NCBI GenBank assembly: GCA_963761755.1 | Contig: CAVXIC010000039.1 | Span: forward strand, 930,001 to 994,000 | From: CAJXVA01 sp963761755 | Lineage (GTDB): Bacteria; Myxococcota_A; Polyangia; Nannocystales; Nannocystaceae | Direction: 5' to 3' | Length of the DNA stretch: 64,000 bases | Shown here: piece by piece, positions 1 to 9,794 of the stretch | How the letters are laid out: each line of letters begins with the position of its first letter | How positions within the stretch are numbered: position 1 is the stretch's first letter | Made by a program: the position numbers and the translations under genes | The notes under the pieces: model-generated | Databases searched by the model: none | Told to the model about the DNA's origin: nothing | Seen by the model: only the letters and a program-made list of their open reading frames with translations

Positions 1-117
1 CGCTTCGACCACGACGATGGGTCATCGACCGTGATCGACGTGGAGCGGGCCGAGAGCGGGCTTTGCTGTCACGCGTTCCACGGCATCAAGGTCCTCCAGC
101 GCCGCACCGTCCCCTGA
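1..117 (+). CDS. C-terminal end of an unidentified protein (partial)
   Basis: An open frame runs from the first base of the window to a TGA at 115-117 and gives 38 residues ending in LQRRTVP. The start lies outside the window, so no domain can be assigned. The fragment has two adjacent cysteines (GLCCHAF) and mixed polarity. It converges with the minus-strand glycosyltransferase gene that ends 15 bases further on. It is probably a real gene end because the frame is fully open and codon use is GC-rich, but a chance open frame of this length cannot be excluded. Confidence 0.45.
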   Translation, partial: RFDHDDGSSTVIDVERAESGLCCHAFHGIKVLQRRTVP

Positions 118-132
118 GGTGGACACCCTCGC

Positions 133-2184
133 TCACTCCAGGGGCAGCCGCATCATGACGTAGTGGAAGCTGCGGTAGGTCTCTTCCAGCTGGTCGCGGT
201 ACTTGGCCGGAAGCTGGGCATTGAGCCGCTTGGCGTGTGGTTCGATGGTCATGAACCACAGCGACGCTCCCTTGCCCTCGTTCTCGGCGATGAAGTCCGC
301 CAGCCGGCCTCGGTCGGGCGTCTTCATCACCCAGATGTCGCCCTTGGTGAAGAACGTCTCCCCGCGGTAGTAGAACCACCAGCTGACGATGCGGTCGTTG
401 GGTCCGCGCTGGTCGTAGTAGATCCGCAAGGCCGTTCGCTGCGACCAGTTCTCCGAGGACGCGGGGATGTAGTCCGCGATCAGCCACCCGGTGGTGAGCA
501 CCCCCGAGAGCAACCATGCGCCGACGACGAAGCGCCGCCACCGGGTGGTCGCCGCGACCGCCCACAGCAGCAGGCCGACGGCGAACGGCAGCGTCGTGGC
601 CGCGAGCCGCTCCACATCCGGCGCACCCTTGGTCCACATCCCGGTGTACAGATACGTCGTCAGGTGGGCCAGCCACGTGGGCGTGAGGATGGCGTCCCGA
701 ACCACCGCCACACCGATGCCCAGGCCGACCACTGCAGCGACGACGACGCCCGCGGTGGGGCGGCCTCGCTCGGCGAGCAAGTCGTCGAGCGTGAGGCCGG
801 TCATCACCGCGAGCGGCGGCAGCACTGGGATGAGGTAGTGGTAGTACTTCGTCGTGCTGTAGCTGATCGTCAGCACGGACACCGCGAACCACAGCAACGC
901 AAAGCGGTGCAGCGCTCGGCCGCCGTGGTCTTCGGTCTCGTCGCCCTCGCGCCTGAAGGCCTGCATCGCCCGCCACACGCTCGCCGGCACCAGCATCGAC
1001 CATGGAAGCGCGGCCAGCCCCAGCGTCTCGAGGTAGAACGCAAAGCCACCGACGGCCTGTTTCTGCTCACCGGTCGAGAAGCGCTGCAGGTTGTTCTGAA
1101 TGATGAGCTCGCTGACCCAGCGGTCGCCCCGATACAGCACCATCGCGTGGTGCCAGGGGAATCCGGGCAGGACGAACAACATCGTGCCGATCAGCAGGCC
1201 ACAGCGCTTGAGCAGTCCCCACCGCCACGACACCGCGAGGTGCGCGAGCACGATCGCGCCCACGAGGCCGGGCCCGATGAGTCCCTTGCCGATCAGCGAC
1301 AGCCCGGCGGCCAGGTAGAGGATGCCCATCCACGCCTGCGAGCGCTTCGTCCATCGCAGGCTGCGCAGGAAGACGACGACCACCAGGGCCCAGTACCCGA
1401 ACATCTGGACCTGGATGTCGCGCAAGCCCTTGGCGAAACCACGGTCACCCCCGAAGTACTTCCATGTCAGGGGATCGAAGGCATGCTGGTGGACGACGGC
1501 CAGCGGGACCACGGCCGCGACGATGAACGCGGCGAAGAACGCTGCGTAGGCGCGGTCCCAGGGTAGAGACTTCCAGCCCTGGCCGCGGCGCTTCAGCCCC
1601 CGGTCGGGCTGCAGCCACGCCATCGCCCACGACCCTGCGGCGACGGCGACCGGACCGACGAAGTAGACGTCGGTCAGCGCCTGTCGGGTCGCCATCGCCC
1701 ACTGCGGCATCGTGACCAGCACCAACGCAACCAAGATGCCCGCGCGCGGCCGATGGAGTCGCCAGGCCACCATGCCCAGAAACAGCGCGGTGCTGAGGCC
1801 GAAGACCATGCCAGGCAAACGGATCGAGAGCTCGGGCCACAGCGGACGCACCATCTCGGCCGGATCAGCGCCCGTGCCGACCCCCATCAACTTCATCGAC
1901 AGCGCCATGCACCAAAACGGCAGCGCGGGCTTCGACGCGAAGCTGCGCTCCGACGTCGCATCCGGGCCGCCGTTGCCACCTTGCCACCACAGGTCGACCG
2001 GGTCGGATCGCAGCACGATGTTGCGCGCCACCTCCCCGTAGTGGGTCTCCCACGGGTCCCAGGGGCCCGAGGCCGACATCTCCAGGCTGTACACGCCGAT
2101 CACCAGCAAGGAGGCCAGCCAAGCCCATGCGCGCGGCGTTCGAAGCCACGCTTGGATGCGATCCCTGTCGAGAGAGGAAGCCAA
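133..2184 (-). CDS. ArnT/GT39-like membrane glycosyltransferase
   Basis: This 683-residue integral membrane protein has the layout of the GT-C fold transferases (GT39/GT83, ArnT- and PMT-like). It has one N-terminal membrane segment, a first periplasmic loop with an acidic motif DPWETHYGEVARN near residues 43-56, then ten or more membrane segments and a soluble C-terminal domain of about 130 residues. The family moves a sugar from a polyprenyl-phosphate donor to a lipid or protein acceptor on the outer face of the inner membrane. The acidic loop motif corresponds to the family's catalytic Asp/Glu site. The acceptor cannot be told from sequence. It is divergent from the dehydratase gene, with 41 bases between the two start codons. 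Length and topology are normal for the family. Confidence 0.8.
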   Translation of the reverse strand: MASSLDRDRIQAWLRTPRAWAWLASLLVIGVYSLEMSASGPWDPWETHYGEVARNIVLRSDPVDLWWQGGNGGPDATSERSFASKPALPFWCMALSMKLMGVGTGADPAEMVRPLWPELSIRLPGMVFGLSTALFLGMVAWRLHRPRAGILVALVLVTMPQWAMATRQALTDVYFVGPVAVAAGSWAMAWLQPDRGLKRRGQGWKSLPWDRAYAAFFAAFIVAAVVPLAVVHQHAFDPLTWKYFGGDRGFAKGLRDIQVQMFGYWALVVVVFLRSLRWTKRSQAWMGILYLAAGLSLIGKGLIGPGLVGAIVLAHLAVSWRWGLLKRCGLLIGTMLFVLPGFPWHHAMVLYRGDRWVSELIIQNNLQRFSTGEQKQAVGGFAFYLETLGLAALPWSMLVPASVWRAMQAFRREGDETEDHGGRALHRFALLWFAVSVLTISYSTTKYYHYLIPVLPPLAVMTGLTLDDLLAERGRPTAGVVVAAVVGLGIGVAVVRDAILTPTWLAHLTTYLYTGMWTKGAPDVERLAATTLPFAVGLLLWAVAATTRWRRFVVGAWLLSGVLTTGWLIADYIPASSENWSQRTALRIYYDQRGPNDRIVSWWFYYRGETFFTKGDIWVMKTPDRGRLADFIAENEGKGASLWFMTIEPHAKRLNAQLPAKYRDQLEETYRSFHYVMMRLPLE

Positions 2185-2212
2185 GCGCCGGGAACGCTAC
2201 CCCAAAAACGGG

Positions 2213-2218
2213 TAGCCT
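2213..2218 (+). promoter_or_regulatory. -10 box TAGCCT of a probable leaderless promoter
   Basis: TAGCCT fits a TAnnnT -10 element and ends 7 bases before the ATG at 2226. No Shine-Dalgarno sequence is present. Transcription would therefore start at or next to the start codon. No good -35 hexamer is visible. The same arrangement recurs at several other genes in this window. Confidence 0.45.
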
Positions 2219-2225
2219 TGCACCG

Positions 2226-3206
2226 ATGCTTCCCGTGCAGCTCGAAGACGTGCTCGCCGCGGCGGCCCGACTTCGCGGACAGGTCCGCCGCACCCCCGTC
2301 CTGCGCGATGACAGCCTACGCGAACGGGGTGTGACCTTGTGGCTCAAGGCGGAGAACCTGCAGTACATCGGCGCCTTCAAGGCGCGCGGGGCCCTGCATG
2401 CCGTCGGTCGTCTCGACGCAAGGGCGCGCGCGCTGGGCTTGGTGACCTACAGCTCCGGCAACCACGCCCAGGCCGTCGCCCTCGCCGCCTGGCGTTTTGG
2501 CGTCAAGGCGACGATCGCGATGCCGACCGACGCCCCCGCGGTGAAGGTCGCGTCGGTTCGCGAGCTCGGCGCGGAGATCGTGCTTGCGGGCACCACCTCC
2601 AGCGAACGCAAGGCGCAGGCCGAGGCGATCGCGCAGGGCTCGGGTGCAACGATCATCGAGCCCTTCGATCACCCACACATCGTCGCTGGCGCCGGGACCG
2701 CGGCCCTGGAGCTGCTCGAAGACGTGCGCGCGCGAACCGACGGCGTCGGCCTCGACGCGCTGATCGTGCCCGTTGGGGGCGGAGGGTTGCTCGCCGGCGC
2801 GTGTGTCGTGTGCGCAGCCGCGGGCGTCGACGTGCACACCGCGGAGCCGCACGGCTGTGACGCGATGGCCCAGAGCCTGGCGGCCGGCAGACGGGTCGCC
2901 GTCGAACCCGGCGCCACCCTCGGCGACGGCCTCAAGCCCGTCCGCGTCGGTGCGCTCAACTTCGAGATCGCCCAGCAGGTCGTTCGCGGCAGTCACCGGG
3001 TGGACGATGTGGAGATGGGCAGAGCGCTCGTGCACGTGCTAGGCCGCCACAAGGTGCTGCTCGAGCCCTCCGGCGCCGCGGCGCTCGCCGTGGCCATGCG
3101 CGAAGTCCTGCCCGACAATCCCCGCAACGTCGGCGTGATGCTCTCGGGCGGCAACGTCGACCCGGCCGTCGTCGCCCACCTCCTTCGAACCCACGCCGAA
3201 GCATGA
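2226..3206 (+). CDS. Threonine/serine dehydratase family, PLP-dependent
   Basis: The 326-residue product is a fold-type II PLP enzyme. The Schiff-base lysine is K52 in GAFKARGA. The substrate loop SSGNHAQA lies near residues 75-82, the phosphate-binding glycine loop GGGGLL near 183-188, and a late SGGN motif near the C-terminus. These match threonine dehydratase and serine racemase relatives, which deaminate Thr or Ser to 2-oxo acids or racemise Ser. The regulatory ACT-like domain of biosynthetic IlvA is absent, so a catabolic or racemase role is more likely. I chose ATG 2226 over an upstream in-frame start because the upstream part overlaps the divergent gene and a -10 box sits just before 2226. 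The next gene overlaps by 4 bases (ATGA). Confidence 0.85.
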   Translation: MLPVQLEDVLAAAARLRGQVRRTPVLRDDSLRERGVTLWLKAENLQYIGAFKARGALHAVGRLDARARALGLVTYSSGNHAQAVALAAWRFGVKATIAMPTDAPAVKVASVRELGAEIVLAGTTSSERKAQAEAIAQGSGATIIEPFDHPHIVAGAGTAALELLEDVRARTDGVGLDALIVPVGGGGLLAGACVVCAAAGVDVHTAEPHGCDAMAQSLAAGRRVAVEPGATLGDGLKPVRVGALNFEIAQQVVRGSHRVDDVEMGRALVHVLGRHKVLLEPSGAAALAVAMREVLPDNPRNVGVMLSGGNVDPAVVAHLLRTHAEA

Positions 3207-4396
3207 AGTACGCCAGCCTGATCCTCGTCGTCTCGTGCCTGGCCTGCACCAAGCAGCCCGCCCAGGATGCGACGCAATCCGCGGGCAAGGCCACGCCGAG
3301 CGCCGGCGTCGACGCTCCGCCTGACGAAGCGCCGAGCACCCAGCCGCTGGGCGATCCCCACGTGGTCGTGTTCGCCGACCGCACCTCGCAGGCGTACCTG
3401 CTCCTGCTTCCCCCCGAGCAGGCCACCGCCCCCACCCGCGAGCAGCTGCAGACCCTCGTCAAGGCCAAGCTCGCGACCGCCGCGGACGAACCGGAGCTCG
3501 AGCTGCTGCTCCAGCTGATCGCGACCGAGCCCAAGCCGGATCTCTCCGGGCCCCAGCTGGACGGCGCTCCGCGGGCGGCACGAGACCTGCTCGGCCTCGA
3601 CATCGACGTGCTCGAGGTCACCGGAACCAAGGGCGCGGTCGGCCAGGCTTCTCTGCAAGACCCCGTGCTCACCCGAGCGCTCACGCCCGAGCAGCGCGCG
3701 AGCCTCCCGGCGCGCACCAAGGCCGTGATGCTCCGCGCCTCCTACCGCAATCGGTTCGCGGTCCGGGGTCTGCGACTGCTGCAGACCCTCACCCGCGTGG
3801 TCGCCAGCGAGCGTGATGCGCTCGTCTACGACCCCGATACGGGCGAAACGGTGGGCGTCGAAACCTTCACGCAGCGACGCCTCAAGTCCTCGCTCCACAA
3901 CATCGCCGAGCAGATCGCCGTCGTTCCGTTCCTCGACAAGACGAACCCCGACGGCGTCCGGCTCACCACCCGCGGCATGCGTCGATTCGGCAGCCCCGAC
4001 CTCGAGCTCGACGGCCTGCCCCGTGATCCGGCGGTGCTCCAGCGCGCCACCGACCTGCTCAATGGCCTCGCCGCCAACATGGTCGTGCTCGGCGAGTTCG
4101 ACAGCACCGGGTACGCCGTCGAGCTGGACCAGCTGGTCGAGGTGGAGGTCGACGACGTGCGACGAGCCTACGGGAACGACGCCGAGCACGTGCCCGACTG
4201 CGGTGCGTCGTGTCCGGGGGGCACCGTCGTCCATCTCGTCGAGCGCCCCGCCGAGCCGCATGACCCGACCGACCACGTCGTCGTCCGCGTCATCGCGCCT
4301 CGCGAGCGGTCCGACTCGGTCGACTACGACCACGAGACGTGGGTACGGGAGAGTTTGAACGACGTGTTCGGCCCGAACCCCGTCGCGACCCCGTGA
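3203..4396 (+). CDS. Predicted lipoprotein of unknown function
   Basis: The 397-residue product starts with a short signal peptide and a lipobox (LVVSC, with a second candidate Cys in CLAC). A Pro/Ala-rich stretch follows, then a largely polar domain of about 350 residues with no motif I recognise. It is translationally coupled to the dehydratase gene by an ATGA overlap, so the two are probably co-transcribed. No membrane segment is seen after the signal peptide. The lipid anchor is a sequence-based inference and the role is unknown. Confidence 0.7.
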   Translation: MKYASLILVVSCLACTKQPAQDATQSAGKATPSAGVDAPPDEAPSTQPLGDPHVVVFADRTSQAYLLLLPPEQATAPTREQLQTLVKAKLATAADEPELELLLQLIATEPKPDLSGPQLDGAPRAARDLLGLDIDVLEVTGTKGAVGQASLQDPVLTRALTPEQRASLPARTKAVMLRASYRNRFAVRGLRLLQTLTRVVASERDALVYDPDTGETVGVETFTQRRLKSSLHNIAEQIAVVPFLDKTNPDGVRLTTRGMRRFGSPDLELDGLPRDPAVLQRATDLLNGLAANMVVLGEFDSTGYAVELDQLVEVEVDDVRRAYGNDAEHVPDCGASCPGGTVVHLVERPAEPHDPTDHVVVRVIAPRERSDSVDYDHETWVRESLNDVFGPNPVATP

Positions 4397-4402
4397 TAGC
4401 CT
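4397..4402 (+). promoter_or_regulatory. -10 box TAGCCT before orn
   Basis: TAGCCT lies immediately after the stop of the upstream lipoprotein gene and ends 7 bases before the GTG start of orn. This is the same box and the same spacing as before the dehydratase gene at 2226. There is no Shine-Dalgarno sequence, so a leaderless mRNA is the simplest reading. Confidence 0.45.
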
Positions 4403-4409
4403 GCTCCCC

Positions 4410-4973
4410 GTGAGCACCCCAGCGCCGCTCGTTTGGATCGATCTGGAGATGTCTGGCTTGAACCCGGACGCGTGCCGCATCCTCGAGATCGCCACGCTCG
4501 TCACCGACGCCGAGCTGGAGGTCGTCGCCGAGGGCCCAGACATCGTCGTTCACCAACCCGATGCGGTCCTCGATGCGATGGACGCGTGGTGCACGAAGCA
4601 CCACGGTGAGTCTGGACTCACCGCCGCGGTCAAGGCCTCGAGGGTGTCCCTCGCCGACGCGGAGGCGCAGACGCTGTCGTTTCTGGAGCCCCTGTGCGCA
4701 GCGGGTGCGTCCCCGCTGTGCGGCAACTCGATCTGGCAAGATCGGAGATTCATCGCCCGCTACATGCCCAAGCTCGACGCGTTCCTGCACTACCGCATGA
4801 TCGACGTCAGCACGGTCAAGGAGCTGACGCGCCGCTGGTACCCGGATGCGGCGCCCCCGGCCAAGGGCGAGAGCCATCGGGCGCTCGACGACATTCGCGA
4901 GTCGATCGCCGAGCTGAAGTTCTACCGGGGCGCCGTCTTCAAGAAACCGGTCGCCGCTCCAGTGCCCCGCTGA
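4410..4973 (+). CDS. orn: Oligoribonuclease (DEDDh 3'-5' exoribonuclease)
   Basis: Oligoribonuclease degrades 2-5 nucleotide RNAs, including pGpG from cyclic-di-GMP turnover, to mononucleotides in the cytoplasm. The 187-residue protein has the normal family length. The DEDDh residues are visible: D11 and E13 in WIDLEMSG, an Asp in the GNSIWQDRRFIARYMP segment, and the H and D of ESHRALDDI near residues 157-163. The start is GTG, supported by a -10 box 7 bases upstream and by alignment of the first motif with family proteins. It follows a lipoprotein gene by 13 bases but probably has its own promoter. Confidence 0.95.
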   Translation: MSTPAPLVWIDLEMSGLNPDACRILEIATLVTDAELEVVAEGPDIVVHQPDAVLDAMDAWCTKHHGESGLTAAVKASRVSLADAEAQTLSFLEPLCAAGASPLCGNSIWQDRRFIARYMPKLDAFLHYRMIDVSTVKELTRRWYPDAAPPAKGESHRALDDIRESIAELKFYRGAVFKKPVAAPVPR

Positions 4974-5010
4974 CGTCCGCCGGCCGGAGTTGTGGGCGAC
5001 CCGTCTCCGC

Positions 5011-5592
5011 TCAGGCGGGCACGCACTCGTCACCGTCGACCATGCAGCCGGGTGCGGCGTCGCAGAACGCCACGGGGATGAACTCGCACACGCCTCCGCC
5101 GCCGCCGCCTCCTTCAACACATTCACCCATCCCGATGCCGCTGGCCTCCCAGGTGCAGCCCTCGGTCGTGAAGCACGTCTGGATTGGGATGTCCGCGCAG
5201 GCGTTGGCTTCGCCGCTGGAGGAGCTCTCTTCGCCGCCGCTGGAGCTGCTGCCGCCGGTCGAACCGTCGTCGCCGGTCGAACCTTCGCCTCCGGTCGAGC
5301 CGCTGTCGGTCTCCGAGGCGCTCGTGCCCGAGGAGGACTCACCCGTCGTCGTGTCGGTCGTGGTCGACGTGCCCGAGGCGCTCCCGCTGTCGCTGTCGGA
5401 TGCGGATGCCGACGCGGATGCCGACGCGGATGCGCTGGCGTCGGTGCCCGAGGTGTCCGTCTCGGTGTCGGTCTCGCCATCGGTCTCGCCACCGCTCTCA
5501 CTGACGTAGCCCCCGTCGCACGCGGGCGCAGCGAGCAGCGCGGAGACGGTGAAGAGATGGACGCTCAATCGGTTCAGGCTTCGTTTCATCAT
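5011..5592 (-). CDS. Lipoprotein with long Ser/Ala/Asp/Gly-rich stalk
   Basis: The product has about 193 residues: a signal peptide, a lipobox ending APAC, and a low-complexity stalk of about 95 residues rich in Ser, Thr, Gly, Asp, Glu and Ala, including an (SA)n run. A small C-terminal domain carries about eight cysteines (for example ADIPIQTCFTTEGCTWE). The Cys-rich end suggests a disulfide-bonded module displayed on the cell surface by the stalk. Two adjacent ATG codons (5592, 5589) are possible starts. It lies downstream of the first ECF sigma module in the same direction. The function is unknown. Confidence 0.65.
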   Translation of the reverse strand: MMKRSLNRLSVHLFTVSALLAAPACDGGYVSESGGETDGETDTETDTSGTDASASASASASASASDSDSGSASGTSTTTDTTTGESSSGTSASETDSGSTGGEGSTGDDGSTGGSSSSGGEESSSSGEANACADIPIQTCFTTEGCTWEASGIGMGECVEGGGGGGGVCEFIPVAFCDAAPGCMVDGDECVPA

Positions 5593-5682
5593 CGGACTTC
5601 CCTGCCGCACTCCCCCGGAGATCCAGCGGCTCACTCGGTGTTGGCGACCGGCCGCCGAATCCGTGAAGCGAACTGAAAAAAC

Positions 5683-6207
5683 TCAGTCGAGCCCACAAGC
5701 CTCTGCGCATCCAGCGCTCGCGCAGAGCGCGAGCTCGCTGGCCTCGCTGCCGCCGGTGCACGCAGGGAGTCCTAGGCAGCTGACGAAGTCGGGCGCGAAC
5801 TCCAGGCATCCGATCAAGCACGCGCACGCAGGAGTCCCCCAACACGCCCGATACGCTGCACAGCAGGTGCCCCGAAGGCAGGCCAAGCAAGACCCATCGT
5901 CGGGGCCCTGACACGCTTCGGGTGGGTCGTCGGTGGTCGACAGCGCGCTTTCGTCCGACCCCGAGGCGACGCCGGTCGTGGTGGATGCCGGCCCGCTGCT
6001 GGCGGATCCGCCCGTCGTCGAGGTGCGCGAGTCCTCGACGGTGGTGCTCGAATCACCGGACGTCGACGTCCGACTCGCGGTCGTTCCGGCCGTGCTCGCG
6101 TCGCCCGACGAGGATTGGCCGCCTCCCAACGAGGTCGTGACGAAGCACCCCCCGCCCGCGAGCACGCTCGCGATGGCGATCGCGACGATGCCGAACGGAA
6201 CGCTCAC
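5683..6207 (-). CDS. Lipoprotein with Ser/Thr stalk and Cys-rich domain
   Basis: The 174-residue product starts at a GTG that overlaps the stop of the anti-sigma gene by 4 bases (GTGA). The signal peptide ends in a lipobox VLAGGGC. A Ser/Thr/Gly stalk of about 75 residues follows, then a compact domain with about 14 cysteines, including the spaced motif CLACLRGTCC. The open frame extends far upstream of this GTG, but that part is antisense-like Arg-rich sequence inside the anti-sigma gene and is not coding. The translational coupling makes it the fourth gene of the ECF module; the second module also has a lipoprotein in this place. Confidence 0.7.
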   Translation of the reverse strand: MSVPFGIVAIAIASVLAGGGCFVTTSLGGGQSSSGDASTAGTTASRTSTSGDSSTTVEDSRTSTTGGSASSGPASTTTGVASGSDESALSTTDDPPEACQGPDDGSCLACLRGTCCAAYRACWGTPACACLIGCLEFAPDFVSCLGLPACTGGSEASELALCASAGCAEACGLD

Positions 6208-6974
6208 GGCGCGGCGCAGATTCCCTCGGCCCGCGCCGCCAGCGGGGACTGCGGGTGACCGGACACGAACGCCTCGGCCGCGCGGCGGGCATCCTTGGTT
6301 CGGCCTGCGAGGCACAACGCGTCCGCCTGCAGCAGGGCGGCCTCCTCGGCCAGGGAACCGTCGGGATACGTGGCGCGATGCCGCCGCAGCAGCCGCAGCG
6401 CTCGCGAGGCGTCCGCGGCTCGAATCGCCGACTGCACCCGGCGGAGCGACTTCGCCTCGGCGACGACCGAAGACGACGCAGGAGGACGTCGCGCCGCGCC
6501 GCGCTCGCGGGCGGGCGGCCCCTCCACGGCCAGCGCAGCTTCGGCCGTCGGCGCAGCTTCGGCCGTCGGCGCAGCTTCGGCCGTCGGCGCAGCTTCGGCC
6601 GGAGCTGGTTCGGCCGGCGGCCCAGGCTGACTCCGCGCCCGTGGCTGCGCCGCGGACTCGGGCGGATTGGCGGCCCGCACCGCGGTCTCCTCGTCGGCCG
6701 CGTCGTACACGGCCTCGGTGGCGCCCCCTGCGTCGTCGGCCCGGGTTGCCCGAACGTGCGGCCACGCCCAGACCCCGAGCAGGACCGCGGCGGCGGCACC
6801 CAGCGTCCACGCAAGCGCCCTGCGTCTGCGCGGCGGCTGCAGATCGATGGCCAGGGGCTGCGCGCCGGTCTCGAGCTTGTCCACCAGCGCGGACCAGTTG
6901 TGCTCCGGCGCAGGGACCTCGGCGTCGAGTTCGGCCCGGTAGGCCGCCAACGCGGCGCGTACGCTGTCCTTCAT
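6204..6974 (-). CDS. Membrane anti-sigma-like protein with C-terminal TPR-like helices
   Basis: The 256-residue protein has a cytoplasmic N-terminus of about 50 residues, one membrane segment near residues 53-70 (ALAWTLGAAAAVLLGVWAW), a Pro/Ala linker with a sixfold-degenerate PTAEAA repeat, and a C-terminal helical region. The end (LLRRHRATYPDGSLAEE ... ADALCLAGRTKDARRAAEA) looks like TPR-type repeats outside the membrane. The gene overlaps the ECF sigma gene by 4 bases (ATGA), which is the usual arrangement for a sigma factor and its membrane inhibitor. No zinc-binding HxxxCxxC motif is present. A paralogue with the same architecture lies at 32357-33142. The anti-sigma role is inferred from context. 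Confidence 0.7.
   Translation of the reverse strand: MKDSVRAALAAYRAELDAEVPAPEHNWSALVDKLETGAQPLAIDLQPPRRRRALAWTLGAAAAVLLGVWAWPHVRATRADDAGGATEAVYDAADEETAVRAANPPESAAQPRARSQPGPPAEPAPAEAAPTAEAAPTAEAAPTAEAALAVEGPPARERGAARRPPASSSVVAEAKSLRRVQSAIRAADASRALRLLRRHRATYPDGSLAEEAALLQADALCLAGRTKDARRAAEAFVSGHPQSPLAARAEGICAAP
6535..6601. repeat. 18-bp tandem repeat, about 3.7 copies
   Basis: The unit gcagcttcggccgtcggc is repeated exactly at 6535, 6553 and 6571, with a partial fourth copy at 6589. It encodes the PTAEAA linker of the anti-sigma-like protein. A unit of 18 bases keeps the frame, so copy-number change would only alter linker length. Confidence 0.85.
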
Positions 6975-7575
6975 CGCTTCTTCTCCCGTCGCAGTTCGCG
7001 AGCCTGCTCGCGCTCGAGTGCTCGCGCGAAGCGAAGACGTGCCGCGCGCAGCCGCCCATACACGGTGTTGACGTTGAGCTGCAGGGTCTCGGCGATCTCC
7101 ACGGCGGTCATCCCCTCGACCTCGGCCAGGACGAAGACTTCGCGCTTGTCCTCATCGAGCGCAGCCAAGATCTTGCGCACCGCGTCCGCGGCCGAGACCC
7201 GAGCCGCCAGTCCGCCCGGTGCGGGGTGGACATCGGGATCGCGCACCACGCGGAGGTCACGGATCGCACGACGCGTCCCTCGCCGATACTCACTCGCCAC
7301 GCGCCGGGAGATCCCGTAGAGCCAGTTGCGCATCGAGGTCCGTCCGTCGAAGTGACCGAGCCGGCGATGCACGACCAAGAACACGTCCTGCAGAGCGTCG
7401 TCGACACTGCCCGTCGGTAGGCCCAGGTGCGCAAGACTTCGCCACACGAACCCGTGGTGTTCGCGGTAGACCGCGGCGAGGTCCGCGAGCGCCTCGCCAG
7501 GCGCGGTCGTCGTCGAACGGTCCACACCTCCCCCATTGGCGACCCGCGGGCGAATCCGTGTCTCGAATTCGTCGG

Positions 7576-7579
<4 letters not shown>
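6971..7579 (-). CDS. ECF-type RNA polymerase sigma factor (module 1)
   Basis: The 202-residue protein has the two domains of extracytoplasmic-function sigma factors. Region 2 lies at about residues 37-105 (VDDALQDVFLVVHRRL, NWLYGISRRVASEYRR). Region 4 lies at about 132-190, with a helix-turn-helix MTAVEIAETLQLNVNTVYGR. Such factors direct RNA polymerase to envelope-stress or signalling regulons. The gene overlaps the upstream secreted-protein gene and the downstream anti-sigma gene by 4 bases each, so the set is one operon. A diverged copy of the whole module lies at 31165-34660. Confidence 0.88.
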
Positions 7580-8519
<940 letters not shown>

Positions 8520-8524
8520 GGGGC

Positions 8525-9745
8525 TCACTCGTCGTCCAACGTCTTGCTCGCCGCGCCCGTCCCACCGGCTCTCGCGTCGCGCCCGACGGCGGCGGGATAG
8601 AGCGCCTCGTGCCCAAAGCGGCCGCGGACCGCCGTGAGCACCGCCTGGAGCTGCGCCCCCTTGGCATCGCTGGGGTCCTCCGCCGGCGCGAGCAGGTCGA
8701 GCTGCTTGGGTTCTCGAGCACTCTGGGGCTGCAGGTGCCCTACGCCGACCCCGGTCAATCGGAACCGACGCCGGTCGGTGTCGACGGCATCGAGCAGACG
8801 GCACGCCGCGTCGTAGATCACCTTGGCGCGATCGGTCGGCGTCGGCAGCATGCATTGGCGGGTCTGGGTCTTGAAGTCGGTGTCGCGAATCTTCAGCTGC
8901 ACTCGGGAGCCGACGACGCGCTTGCGCACCAGCCGGTCGGCCACCCGCGTGGCCTGCGAGAGCAGCTTGGTGCGCAGTGCCTCCATCCCGACGACGTCCT
9001 GGTGAAACGTATCCTCGTGGCTGATGCTCTTGCGCTCGCGTCCGGTCTCGACGCCCCGTGGATCGCGAGCGTGGGCGAGCGCGTGCAGATGCGCGCCGTG
9101 ATCGCCAAAGCGGTGGATCAGCGCGGCCTGCTCGAAGCGCCGTAGATCCCCCACCGTCGCGACGCCCAGCTCAGCCAGCTTCTCCTGCATCTTGGGACCC
9201 ACCCCCCACAACTTGCCGATCGGAAGCGGTGCCAAGAACTCCAGCTCGGCGCCGACGTCGACCTGGGTCAACCCATCGGGTTTGTTCATCGCCGAGGCGA
9301 TCTTGGAGATGAACTTGATCGCGGAGATCCCGACCGAGCACGTCAGCCCGCCGGTCGCTTCGAAGACCTCCTGACGCAGCGCCTCGGCCGCCTGCCGGGC
9401 GGGGCCCAGGAGCCGCTCCGAGCCGGACATGTCGAGGAAGGCTTCGTCGATGCTCAGGCCTTCCACCACCGGGGAGTAGCGATCGAACACCTCGAAGACG
9501 CGGGCCGAGGCCGCGGCGTAGACCTCGAAGCGGGGCCGCACCACCACCGCCGCAGGACAGCGGCGCACCGCCACGGCCATCGGCTGCGCCGAGCGGCACC
9601 CGAAGGTCCGGGCCTCATAGCTGGCCGCACACACCACGCCCCGGTTGCCTTCCCCGCCGACCAGCACCGGCTTGCCGCGCAGCGATGGATCGTCCCGAAC
9701 CTCGACCGACGCGTAGAACGCGTCCATGTCCACGTGAAAGATCAC
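8525..9745 (-). CDS. dinB: DNA polymerase IV (Y family)
   Basis: Pol IV is an error-prone translesion polymerase. The N-terminus IFHVDMDAFYASVE carries the first catalytic Asp (D6, with D8), and LSIDEAFLDMSG near residues 97-107 carries the catalytic D100-E101 pair. A little-finger domain ends near residue 340 and a polar tail follows. I chose GTG 9745 because it places the first motif at the usual distance from the N-terminus. An upstream ATG (9796) would overlap the start codon of the divergent gene and add 17 unrelated residues. No convincing LexA box is seen in the short divergent region. The downstream end lies 5 bases from the start of the secreted-protein gene of ECF module 1. Confidence 0.92.
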   Translation of the reverse strand: MIFHVDMDAFYASVEVRDDPSLRGKPVLVGGEGNRGVVCAASYEARTFGCRSAQPMAVAVRRCPAAVVVRPRFEVYAAASARVFEVFDRYSPVVEGLSIDEAFLDMSGSERLLGPARQAAEALRQEVFEATGGLTCSVGISAIKFISKIASAMNKPDGLTQVDVGAELEFLAPLPIGKLWGVGPKMQEKLAELGVATVGDLRRFEQAALIHRFGDHGAHLHALAHARDPRGVETGRERKSISHEDTFHQDVVGMEALRTKLLSQATRVADRLVRKRVVGSRVQLKIRDTDFKTQTRQCMLPTPTDRAKVIYDAACRLLDAVDTDRRRFRLTGVGVGHLQPQSAREPKQLDLLAPAEDPSDAKGAQLQAVLTAVRGRFGHEALYPAAVGRDARAGGTGAASKTLDDE

Positions 9746-9794
9746 CGCCGTCCATGGTTGTACTACGCGGGACCGCGTTACGCTCTGCGCCCCC

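Noticed and set aside
163..1566. A long plus-strand frame opposite the GT39-like gene
   Set aside because: It is low-complexity Arg/Gln/His-rich sequence without a family match, and the minus strand has a complete membrane glycosyltransferase.
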